Positions 10,162 through 18,627 of a stretch of DNA of 64,000 nucleotides are shown piece by piece. The notes beneath the pieces are model-generated. The model searched no databases. It was not told the origin of the DNA and worked only from the letters and a program-made list of their open reading frames with translations. The stretch's first letter is position 1. The number at the start of each line of letters is the position of its first letter. A program made the position numbers and the translations under genes. Where the stretch lies: contig CAVZZV010000002.1 of the NCBI GenBank assembly GCA_963779845.1, positions 248,001 through 312,000 of the forward strand. The letters are read 5' to 3'. Source of the DNA: CAVZZV01 sp963779845. GTDB taxonomy: Bacteria; Bacteroidota; Bacteroidia; Bacteroidales; GCA-2748055.

Positions 10162-10926
10162 TTATTTAATTTCTTTCCTGGTGAGGTATTCTAACAGCCT
10201 GACCTCCTTTCCATCAAATACGGCATAAGTGAAATTGATGAACCAATCACCGAGATATATAATCCTTGTGTTGCCAAGGTAATGATTAATTGCGACATGA
10301 CGATGGCCATATATGAAATAGTCAAAGTATTGGTTTTCGAGAATCTCTTTTGAATGAAGGATCAGCAGTTCCTTATCCTCCCCTAAAAACGGAACATAAT
10401 TCCCTTTGGAAAACCGGCTGTGTCTGGACCAGCGATGAGCAAAACCAGTGGCGGAATTGGGATGTATCCGGGCGTAAAGCCATTGGAGCAGAGAGCTGGT
10501 AAAAATGGATTTCAGCAATTTATACCATTGATCGTCGGGTCCCAATCCATCGCCGTGGGCAAGATAAAAGCTTTTCCCTGCAGCTTCAAGGCAGTAAGGT
10601 TTTCTATGTATGGTCACTCCAATTTCTTCAGGAAGGTAATCGAAAGCCCAGACGTCATGGTTACCGGTAAAAAAATGGACAGGTATGCCGGAATCGCAAA
10701 TCTCGGCCACTTTACCCAGAAATCGGACAAATCCGCGTGGCACAACCTTTTTATACTCAAACCAGTAATCGAAAATATCGCCCATCAGGTATATTTCGGT
10801 AGCATCGGTTTTTATCTCATCGAGCCATTTTACCAGGAGCTTTTCCCGCTGAAGGCTTTTTTCCCGTGGCGGCAATCCGAGATGCGCATCTGAAACAAAA
10901 TATATTTTCGGGGTTTTTTCCGGCAT
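10162..10926 (-). CDS. lpxH: UDP-2,3-diacylglucosamine diphosphatase
   Basis: Cleaves UDP-2,3-diacylglucosamine to lipid X in lipid A synthesis, at the inner membrane face. The 254-residue calcineurin-like fold shows all metal-ligand blocks: SDAHLG (12-17), GDIFDYW (49-55), TGNHD (87-91), HGD (124-126) and GHRH (206-209). The length is normal. It sits 8 bp downstream of the TlpA-like pair on the same strand and may be transcribed with them. Confidence 0.92.
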   Translation of the reverse strand: MPEKTPKIYFVSDAHLGLPPREKSLQREKLLVKWLDEIKTDATEIYLMGDIFDYWFEYKKVVPRGFVRFLGKVAEICDSGIPVHFFTGNHDVWAFDYLPEEIGVTIHRKPYCLEAAGKSFYLAHGDGLGPDDQWYKLLKSIFTSSLLQWLYARIHPNSATGFAHRWSRHSRFSKGNYVPFLGEDKELLILHSKEILENQYFDYFIYGHRHVAINHYLGNTRIIYLGDWFINFTYAVFDGKEVRLLEYLTRKEIK

Positions 10927-10934
10927 TTTAGTGT

Positions 10935-12089
10935 TTAAAGAATATTATCCAGCCATTTTTGCAGCTCTTTCCCATAAATATCCCTGGCTAAAACTTCACC
11001 CGATTTGTTAATAAGGTAGCTGGCAGGCAACGATTTAACATTATATATCCGCGCTGCTTCCGATGCACTTTCATCGAGATCAATCACATTTACCCAGTCC
11101 AACTCATCAAACCTTATTGCTTTTAACCATTCAGATTTATTCTTGTCCAGCGATACAGCATAAACCTCAAAACCATCCTTTTTGTTTTTCTTATATAGTT
11201 CAAGCAAGGAGGGATTAAGGTTCCTGCTTTCTTGCGAAAATGAGGCCCAGAAATAGAGCAATACTGTTTTTCCCTTAAAGGAGGATAGGTTTATGGAGTC
11301 GCCATTTGTATCCGGCAAATTGATATCGGGGAGGCCGGAACTGGCTGTAGCCATCTTCTGGCTTAACAGAGAGAGGTTATAATATTTATTTTCAGCTGCC
11401 CGTGCATCGGCAACAAACGATTGTACGAAAGGGGCATCAGGATACCTGACAGAAAGCGAGTCGGCGACGATTTTCATATACTGTATGTCCCGGTTTTCGC
11501 CCAGGATGAGCTGCCCGGGAGCAATGGTCTGATATAAAGCATAAATACTGGCAAGGGAATTAAGATTTTCAATAATGAATTGAATGGAAAAATCCCGCTG
11601 TTCTTTCATGATCTGTTTTCTACGGGTAATATAATCGCTTGCCTGATTTTCACTTACGGTAGATAATGCCCCATATTGTTCGTCCAGTTCAGAAAGTTTT
11701 TTCTTCGTATCCTGCTCTTTCTCCACCAGCCTTCTTACATTCTCGGAATCCGGCGATCCATTAAGGGCATAATCCTTATGGATATCTGAATAATCGCCTT
11801 TTAAAGTAATCCTTTCGCCGGGACGGGTAATCATATTGATCATCTCTCCTTGATCATTCCTGAGCATATATATTCCGGGATGGGCGGGCCTGATTTTAAA
11901 ACGGAAACTTCCATTCTTACTGGTTTTCATGGAATCGAGCACTTCAGCTTTATTTATATCCAGGTAGTCAAGATAGACCATATCCCTGCTGCTGTTTTGA
12001 AGTTCACCTTCAATAATAGTTACATTTTGTCTGTTACATGAAAAGTTCAAAAAGATAAAGAGGATGAAAGGTACCGCGTATTTTCTCAT
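10935..12089 (-). CDS. TlpA-like lipoprotein with redox cysteines replaced by serine
   Basis: A 384-residue periplasmic lipoprotein: lipobox FLNFSC with Cys18, a DUF4369 domain, a helical linker, and a C-terminal thioredoxin fold from about 250. The active site reads WASFSQESRN where the neighbour has WASWCPPCRK, so both catalytic Cys are Ser (285 and 288). The cis-proline loop (SLPASYL, Pro355) is kept. It therefore cannot do dithiol exchange and may act as a binding or structural partner. Its start overlaps the stop of the upstream CxxC paralogue by 4 bp (ATGA type). Confidence 0.85.
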   Translation of the reverse strand: MRKYAVPFILFIFLNFSCNRQNVTIIEGELQNSSRDMVYLDYLDINKAEVLDSMKTSKNGSFRFKIRPAHPGIYMLRNDQGEMINMITRPGERITLKGDYSDIHKDYALNGSPDSENVRRLVEKEQDTKKKLSELDEQYGALSTVSENQASDYITRRKQIMKEQRDFSIQFIIENLNSLASIYALYQTIAPGQLILGENRDIQYMKIVADSLSVRYPDAPFVQSFVADARAAENKYYNLSLLSQKMATASSGLPDINLPDTNGDSINLSSFKGKTVLLYFWASFSQESRNLNPSLLELYKKNKKDGFEVYAVSLDKNKSEWLKAIRFDELDWVNVIDLDESASEAARIYNVKSLPASYLINKSGEVLARDIYGKELQKWLDNIL

Positions 12090-13270
12090 TGGTTAAAAAT
12101 TTCTTCAAGTTTAATAAGTAAGGAATCATTGAACAGGTTTTTCCCTATAATCGTCCCCTTCGGACCAATTAGAAAATTGGAAGGGATCGTGGTAATTCCA
12201 AAATGATTGACCACAGGGGAATCCCATCCCATTAAATCGCTCCCCTGTAGCCATGGTGAAAGGTCTTCCTCCAGGGCCGCAATCCATTTATCTTTGGAAT
12301 TATCGAGAGATACCTGAACTATTTCAAAGCCATAATCATGAAATCTGTTATACGCAGATAAAAGAAATGGGTTTTGTTTCCTGCAGGGGGGGCACCAGGA
12401 GGCCCAGAAATAGAGAAGCACGTATTGGCCCTTCAATTCACTGAGGCTTATCGTATTTCCTGTTTGGGAGGGAAGCTCGAAATCGGGGGTAGTATTTCCT
12501 CTTTCTAAAAAATTTTTGTGGGAACTCTTTTGGCGCAACAGGAGATTTTTGACCTCCTCGTGAAAGCTTATAATCGGTTCCGTATCAGGAAATCGGGCAT
12601 ACAGCAGAGAATCTGTTTGCCGATATAGTTCCAGGTCCTCCATGGGATCAAAAACACCTATCCCAGGCCCAAGCCTGTTTTTTAATGCTAAAAAAGAAAC
12701 CAGTGAACCTTCATGCTGACGGATAAGCTTGAGGGAAAAAGCGCGAAGGGAATCTTTAGCTTTATCGTACTCCGCCTTAAGCTTAAGTTTGATTTCAGTA
12801 TAGTCTTCACGGTTAATGCTCTTTTTGCTAATTTGAGCCAGGGAATCAGCAGTATGCAGGAAAAGTTGTGTGGCTTCATTGAGCTGTTGGGTCGCCTCTG
12901 AATCACCGGAGCCTGTAAGATGAAAGAATCTAAAACCGGGGGCAACGCTCTGAATGAAGATTGAATCCCCCGGGGAAGCAGGAAAGATGACCCGGTTCCC
13001 CCTTTCATCCTGTAGGGCAAAAATAGCCGGAAACTGTTGTTCAAATTTAAACAGGCAAGCCTCGCCATTATCGGTTTGCATGGAATCTTTGACCATCAGT
13101 CCCGTCGATTTGTATTCTGAAATAGTCAAAAAAGCATGCGCCGTATCAAACAAATCGACCATGACAACTGTTTGCTGGGGAAAGGTGCTTTGGTATGAAT
13201 TTTCCTCTTTTTGAGGCTGACACGCAACTACAAGAAAAAGAAAGATAAGTCTGAAAGGTAAAAGTTTCAT
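12086..13270 (-). CDS. TlpA-like thiol-disulfide lipoprotein (DUF4369 + thioredoxin)
   Basis: A 394-residue lipoprotein probably acting as a periplasmic thiol oxidoreductase. I chose the ATG at 13270: it has AGGAG just upstream and starts a lipoprotein signal (LIFLFLVVAC, Cys17). The N-terminal DUF4369 beta domain is followed by helices and a thioredoxin domain with a CPPC active site (Cys293/Cys296) and cis-Pro363. It is the first gene of a pair with a serine-substituted paralogue, suggesting duplication followed by loss of catalysis in the second copy. Confidence 0.88.
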   Translation of the reverse strand: MKLLPFRLIFLFLVVACQPQKEENSYQSTFPQQTVVMVDLFDTAHAFLTISEYKSTGLMVKDSMQTDNGEACLFKFEQQFPAIFALQDERGNRVIFPASPGDSIFIQSVAPGFRFFHLTGSGDSEATQQLNEATQLFLHTADSLAQISKKSINREDYTEIKLKLKAEYDKAKDSLRAFSLKLIRQHEGSLVSFLALKNRLGPGIGVFDPMEDLELYRQTDSLLYARFPDTEPIISFHEEVKNLLLRQKSSHKNFLERGNTTPDFELPSQTGNTISLSELKGQYVLLYFWASWCPPCRKQNPFLLSAYNRFHDYGFEIVQVSLDNSKDKWIAALEEDLSPWLQGSDLMGWDSPVVNHFGITTIPSNFLIGPKGTIIGKNLFNDSLLIKLEEIFNQ

Positions 13271-13611
13271 TAACTCCTGGTTGATTAAATCGCAGATATA
13301 GCAAAATTCATACAAAGATCAATCTTCGGCTTAGGATCATTTGCTTTTACTGAGGATTTCGCTTCAAATATACTACATCATGGATTATTTCTCTGAGGGA
13401 AAACCTTAAAATATGTAAAAAGCGCTTCATGAGACTAAAGGTTTTACCTGCATTATCGTATAGAAGCAAAAAAAATCTATCTCCGGTGCTTTTTTAATAA
13501 GAATAGATCCCTGTTTAATCTGGTAAAGGAGAAAACTATGGGTATCAGAATTATTAACGATATCTTTCAAATAAAGCATATCTTTGTAAATGTTTAAAAT
13601 AATCTAAAAAA
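13271..13611. other. Divergent intergenic region before the glycogen block
   Basis: 341 bp between the TlpA pair and the debranching enzyme. Apart from a -7-like element near the right end I see no gene, hairpin or repeat. Confidence 0.5.
13579..13586 (+). promoter_or_regulatory. -7 promoter element of the glycogen operon
   Basis: TATCTTTG, an exact match to TAnnTTTG, 26 bp before the ATG at 13612. No convincing -33 TTTG is at the right distance. Confidence 0.5.
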
Positions 13612-15588
13612 ATGGGATATCTGCAGTTTGAAAAAGGGCAGCTAACCAATCTGGAATACTCCCTTGGAAGGGAAATCATCCGGACCAACAGGGCTGGCTC
13701 TTATGCATCATCCACTATAATCGGTTGTAATACCAGGAAATATCATGGGCTGCTAATTTGCCCCTGTCTCAACGACAGCAATGAGAAATACCTTTTGTTA
13801 TCCTCACTGGATCCTACGATCGTCCAACACGACCAGGAGTTCAATCTTGGTATACATAAATACCAAGGGGACCTCTATATTCCCCGGGGGCATAAATATG
13901 TGCGTGATTATCAGGCCGATATCCTGGAAACTGTAAGTTACCGGGTAGGGGATGTTCAATTCAGAAAAGAAACACTGCTATCAGAACGCCAGGAACAGGT
14001 TTTAATCAAGTATACTCTTGACGATGCCCATTCTCCCACCACAATCCGCTTGCAGCCATTTCTGGGTTTCAGGAAGATTCATGAACTGAGCAAAGCAAAT
14101 TTGTATGTCAATACGAAATTCCGAAAGACGAAAAACGGTATCATTTCCAGATTATATGATGGATTTCCCTCTTTGTATATGCAATTTTCAAAAAGTGTGG
14201 ATTTCGTTCCCCTGCCCGACTGGTATTACAATATTGAGTATATGGAAGAACAGAAGAGGGGTTATGACTACAAGGAAGATTTGTATGTTCCCGGATATTT
14301 TGAATTTCGGATGAAAAAAGGCGAAAGCGTTGTCTTTTCGGCTTCCGTCAAAGAAGCTGAACCGGCCGATCTAAAGAGAAAATTTGTTTCCGAGATTAAA
14401 AAACGTACTGCACGGGATAGTTTTAAAAATTGCCTGATCACCTCTGCGCAGCAGTTTCTCGTGAAAAAGGAAAAGGGCACCGAAATTATATCAGGTTATC
14501 ACTGGTATGGAACTTATGGTCGGGACACATTCATTTCACTGCCCGGTATTACCCTGGCTACCGGAAACCTGAAACTTGCCCGGGAGGTGTTTGACACGAT
14601 GATTCATAAAATGAAAGATGGCCTTTTCCCAAATAAGGCAGTCAGCGACAAATTGCTCTATAATTCAGTCGATGCGCCCCTTTGGTTTATCTGGAGCCTT
14701 CAGCAATATGAGAAATACGATGACCAGGCCAATATCTGGAAAACTTACGGTAAGGCGGTCAAATCTGTCTTAAATGCCTTCCGCCTGGGGACGCAATTCA
14801 ATATCCACATGCAGGAAGACGGGCTGATCTACTCCGGGGAAGAGGGACTTGTACTGACCTGGATGGATGCCGTGACCCCTGATGGGCCCGTGACTCCCCG
14901 TACTGGTCTCGTAGTGGAGATTAATGCCTTATGGTATAATGCAGTATGCAAAAGTATCGAATGGGCAAGAGAGGCTGGAGACAAACATTTTGAAAAAGAA
15001 TGGGAAAACCTGCCTGAAAAGATCAGGGAATCTTTTGCCTCCACCTTCTGGTATGCCGAAAAAGGCTATTTGTATGATTATGTGAACGCCGACATTAAAG
15101 ATTTTTCCGTAAGGCCAAATCAGGTTATTGCTGCTTCCGTAGAATATAGTCCCATTAATATAGAAATGAAGAACAGCATTTTGGAGGTGGTAAAGAGTGA
15201 ATTGCTGACAGCCAAAGGCATCAGGTCACTTTCACCCAAAAACCTTAAATATGTAGGTAATTGTGAGGGCGATCATATCCAAAGAGACAAGGCTTATCAT
15301 CTGGGGTCAGTATGGCCATGGTTGCTGGAACATTTCGTGAAAGCCTACATGGATGTGCATAAGAATTCAGGCATCAGTATCGCCAAACAGATTTATTATG
15401 GTTTTGAGGAAGAGATGATGTCTCATGGCATAGGTTCAATATCCGAAATTTATGATGGGGATCCCCCATATTATCCACGTGGGGCTATTTCCCAGGCCTG
15501 GAGCGTTGCCTCACTTTTAAGGATCAACGAAATGATAGAAATTTATGAAAGGAAAAGGGAACTTGAATTACTTAATTCTAAAGTTTAA
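13612..15588 (+). CDS. Glycogen debranching enzyme (amylo-alpha-1,6-glucosidase, GH133-like)
   Basis: A 658-residue cytosolic enzyme that removes alpha-1,6 glucose stubs from glycogen. The N-terminal beta-sandwich domain (1-270) carries SYASSTIIGCNTRKYHGLL. The (alpha/alpha)6 catalytic domain shows HWYGTYGRDTFISLPG (about 297-312), WMDAVTPDGPVTPRTG (about 417-432) and GSVWPW (about 565). It begins a run of four same-strand carbohydrate genes and lies 12 bp before the next, so they are likely one operon. Confidence 0.92.
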   Translation: MGYLQFEKGQLTNLEYSLGREIIRTNRAGSYASSTIIGCNTRKYHGLLICPCLNDSNEKYLLLSSLDPTIVQHDQEFNLGIHKYQGDLYIPRGHKYVRDYQADILETVSYRVGDVQFRKETLLSERQEQVLIKYTLDDAHSPTTIRLQPFLGFRKIHELSKANLYVNTKFRKTKNGIISRLYDGFPSLYMQFSKSVDFVPLPDWYYNIEYMEEQKRGYDYKEDLYVPGYFEFRMKKGESVVFSASVKEAEPADLKRKFVSEIKKRTARDSFKNCLITSAQQFLVKKEKGTEIISGYHWYGTYGRDTFISLPGITLATGNLKLAREVFDTMIHKMKDGLFPNKAVSDKLLYNSVDAPLWFIWSLQQYEKYDDQANIWKTYGKAVKSVLNAFRLGTQFNIHMQEDGLIYSGEEGLVLTWMDAVTPDGPVTPRTGLVVEINALWYNAVCKSIEWAREAGDKHFEKEWENLPEKIRESFASTFWYAEKGYLYDYVNADIKDFSVRPNQVIAASVEYSPINIEMKNSILEVVKSELLTAKGIRSLSPKNLKYVGNCEGDHIQRDKAYHLGSVWPWLLEHFVKAYMDVHKNSGISIAKQIYYGFEEEMMSHGIGSISEIYDGDPPYYPRGAISQAWSVASLLRINEMIEIYERKRELELLNSKV

Positions 15589-15600
15589 TACTATGCGAAG

Positions 15601-16899
15601 ATGAGGGTTTTAATGTTTGGTTGGGAATTTCCTCCTCATATTTCCGGAGGATTAGGCACCGCATCTTACGGTCTTACGAAAGGTATGTCCAAAATCAAGG
15701 ATCTTAAGATCCGCTTCGTGGTGCCAAAAGCCTGGGGAGATGAAGATCAAAGCCGCATGGAAATTCTTGGGGCCAATGAGGTTGAAGTGAACCGGAGACT
15801 GATTAATTACGAAGGTTTTTTGAATGAAATAGAATACCTCGAGGTCAATTCCCTTCTTGTTCCTTACACCGATCCGGAAGAGTATGAGAATAAGGTTAAG
15901 GAAGCGCGGGAACACGGCACGACCTATATTCAGACCAGTTTTATGGGCAAATTGCCTTTCAGTGGAAAATATGGTGATAATCTTTTTCAGGAGATCGCGA
16001 ATTACGCAATAGTTGCTTCCATCCTGGGGGAAAGCGGTGATTTCGATATTATCCATTCCCATGACTGGTTGACCTTTCCAGCCGGAATCGCTGCCAAAAA
16101 AGTTTCAGGTAAACCTTTGGTAATTCATGTTCATGCTACGGATTTTGACCGAAGCGGGGGAAATGTCAACCCCTCCGTATTTAGAATTGAACAACAGGGA
16201 ATGCGGGCTGCCGACAAGATCATTGCCGTTTCAAACCTCACCCGCAATACCATAATTGAAAAGTATGGTATTGATCCTGAGAAGGTTGTAACTATTTACA
16301 ATGCTGTCGAACCCATCAACGATGAAGAGAGAAAGGAAATCAAAAAATCTATCGACGATAAGATTGTTACATTTCTGGGAAGAGTCACACTTCAAAAAGG
16401 CCCTGAATATTTTGTCGAGGCGGCATACAAAGTATTGCAAAAAATGGATAATGTGAGATTTGTCATGGCGGGTTCCGGGGAATTGTTAAATAAGATGGTG
16501 TTGCGGGTTGCTTCGCTTCGGATCGCGGACAAATTTCATTTTACAGGTTTTTTAAAGGGAAACGATGTCGACCGGATGTTTGCTGTCAGCGATGTTTATG
16601 TAATGCCTTCCGTGTCTGAACCATTTGGTATTTCTCCCCTTGAGGCGATGCAGAGTAATGTTCCCGTGATCATTTCCCGTCAGTCTGGTGTTGCTGAGGT
16701 GTTAACCTATGCCGTAAAAATTGATTTCTGGGATATTGATGCCATGGCCGATGCAATATACGGCCTGCTCAATTACAGCGCTCTTTCTGATATGTTTAAA
16801 ACTTATGGAAAAGAAGAGGTCGATAGTATGAAGTGGGAAAATTCCGCCATGAGAGTATATGAAGAGTATAAAAGTGTATTAAAACAGCTCCATAATTAA
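15601..16899 (+). CDS. GT4-family glycosyltransferase, glycogen-synthase-like
   Basis: A 432-residue GT-B fold enzyme. The N-terminal glycine-rich loop is FGWEFPPHISGGLGTA, typical of starch/glycogen synthase-like and GT4 transferases. Other marks are SHDWLTFPAG at about 150 and the sugar-nucleotide binding block VSEPFGISPLEAMQS at about 340. It sits between debranching enzyme and GH57, so an alpha-glucan product is likely. The donor is not certain; it could transfer glucose or make another storage glycan. It lies 6 bp before the next gene. Confidence 0.87.
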   Translation: MRVLMFGWEFPPHISGGLGTASYGLTKGMSKIKDLKIRFVVPKAWGDEDQSRMEILGANEVEVNRRLINYEGFLNEIEYLEVNSLLVPYTDPEEYENKVKEAREHGTTYIQTSFMGKLPFSGKYGDNLFQEIANYAIVASILGESGDFDIIHSHDWLTFPAGIAAKKVSGKPLVIHVHATDFDRSGGNVNPSVFRIEQQGMRAADKIIAVSNLTRNTIIEKYGIDPEKVVTIYNAVEPINDEERKEIKKSIDDKIVTFLGRVTLQKGPEYFVEAAYKVLQKMDNVRFVMAGSGELLNKMVLRVASLRIADKFHFTGFLKGNDVDRMFAVSDVYVMPSVSEPFGISPLEAMQSNVPVIISRQSGVAEVLTYAVKIDFWDIDAMADAIYGLLNYSALSDMFKTYGKEEVDSMKWENSAMRVYEEYKSVLKQLHN

Positions 16900-16905
16900 G
16901 AAACT

Positions 16906-18498
16906 ATGGGAACAATTTGTTTGTATTTTCAAATCCATCAGCCATTTCGTTTCAGGAGGTATCGATTTTTTGATATTGGGAACGAACATTACTATTATGA
17001 TGACTATCTCAACGAAAGCATCATGCGAAAAGTGGCCGACAAATGCTACCTGCCGGCCAACAGGCTTATGCTTGAGCTCATTAACAAGTATCCCGGAAAG
17101 TTTAAATTAAGCTATTCAATCTCCGGCATTGCTCTGGACCAGTTTGAACTCTATGCCCCGGAAGTCATCGATTCTTTCAAAGAATTGTCTAAGACCGGTC
17201 AGGTAGAATTCCTCTCTGAAACTTACGCCCATTCTTTGGTGGCTTTAAAGAACGTGGATGAATTTAAGAGACAGGTGGGCGAGCACCGGGATAAGATGGT
17301 CACTCTCTTCAATTATGAACCGAAAGTATTTAGAAATACAGAGCTGATCTATTCAGATGAAATTGGGGCAATGGTGGCCTCATTGGGGTATAAAGGAATG
17401 CTGACAGAAGGCGCAAAACATATTCTTGGCTGGAAAAGTCCAAACTTCCTCTACGCCAATGCTATCAATCCCCGTTTAAAGGTTCTTCTTAAAAACTATA
17501 AGCTAAGCGACGATATTGCTTTTCGGTTTTCAAATAAATCCTGGTCCGATTATCCTCTTACTGCGGAGAAATTCGCAGGTTGGTTAAAAAATACTGATAA
17601 GAACGATGATACCATAAACCTCTTCATGGATTACGAGACTTTTGGTGAGCACCAATGGGCTGAAACCGGGATTTTCGAATTTATGCGTGCTCTGCCTGCT
17701 GCCGTGTTTAAGCATTCAAAGTTCACTTTCTCGACACCCTCAGAACTTGTGGAAGAACTACAACCGGTAGCTGCCGTGAATGTCCCGAATCCGATCAGCT
17801 GGGCTGATGAAGAGAGGGATTTGACTGCCTGGCTTGGGAATCCAATGCAGGAGCAGGCGTTTAATAAATTGTACAGCCTGCTTGATAAGGTGCACGGGAT
17901 TGAGGACAATACCCTTAAAACGGATTATCGGTACCTGCAGGTGAGCGATCATTTTTATTATATGTGCACCAAATTCTTTTCTGATGGAGATGTGCATTCC
18001 TACTTTACCCCTTTCGATACCCCCTATGAGGCTTTCATTAATTATATGAATATCCTGAGCGATTTCGAAATACGATTAAATGCCGCGCTTGTAGATGGGG
18101 AAAACACGGAGGTCATGAGATTGAGCAAGATTATTGCAGAGAAGGACGACCAAATCCATAAATTCGAAAAGCAACTACTTGCTGTACAACAGGGAGCGTT
18201 CATTCAAAAGAGCGGGGAGAAAGAATTGGTGAAAGTAAAAAAGGGACTCAGGGCTAAACCGAAGCCTACGGTGGATAGCAATGCCCAAACCCGTCCGAAA
18301 TCAGAAAAAACGACTAAAGAGAGTGCTAAAACAGCCCAAAAGGCGAAGGCAAAATCGATTGTTGTTCCCGCCACCAAACCTAAGTCTATCTTTAAAGAGC
18401 CCATTGTTACGCCTCCACCTAAACCAAAACGGACAACCGCTTCAGGAACAAAATCACCAGCAGCAAAACCCCTTAAAAAATCTAAAGAAAAACAATAA
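16906..18498 (+). CDS. GH57 family alpha-amylase/glucanotransferase with basic tail
   Basis: A 530-residue GH57 protein acting on alpha-glucans, either hydrolysis or transfer. The catalytic (beta/alpha)7 barrel includes the IHQPFRFRR start motif, the nucleophile block FRNTELIYSDE (Glu146) and the acid/base block MDYETFGEH (Asp242). After about residue 415 the chain becomes a low-complexity Lys/Pro/Thr/Ala tail of roughly 110 residues with a short coiled coil before it. The tail is not part of the family fold. It is third in the glycogen operon. Confidence 0.88.
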   Translation: MGTICLYFQIHQPFRFRRYRFFDIGNEHYYYDDYLNESIMRKVADKCYLPANRLMLELINKYPGKFKLSYSISGIALDQFELYAPEVIDSFKELSKTGQVEFLSETYAHSLVALKNVDEFKRQVGEHRDKMVTLFNYEPKVFRNTELIYSDEIGAMVASLGYKGMLTEGAKHILGWKSPNFLYANAINPRLKVLLKNYKLSDDIAFRFSNKSWSDYPLTAEKFAGWLKNTDKNDDTINLFMDYETFGEHQWAETGIFEFMRALPAAVFKHSKFTFSTPSELVEELQPVAAVNVPNPISWADEERDLTAWLGNPMQEQAFNKLYSLLDKVHGIEDNTLKTDYRYLQVSDHFYYMCTKFFSDGDVHSYFTPFDTPYEAFINYMNILSDFEIRLNAALVDGENTEVMRLSKIIAEKDDQIHKFEKQLLAVQQGAFIQKSGEKELVKVKKGLRAKPKPTVDSNAQTRPKSEKTTKESAKTAQKAKAKSIVVPATKPKSIFKEPIVTPPPKPKRTTASGTKSPAAKPLKKSKEKQ

Positions 18499-18627
18499 AC
18501 AAACCACGTCGAAAAACCTCTTGGAATTGATGGCTTTTTTCCTCAGTGCAGGAAGAATTTATTGGCTTTGCAATAAACAAGCAGGAAACTACGATGTTAA
18601 TAAAAAAACTAATTCCTTAAGAAAAAC

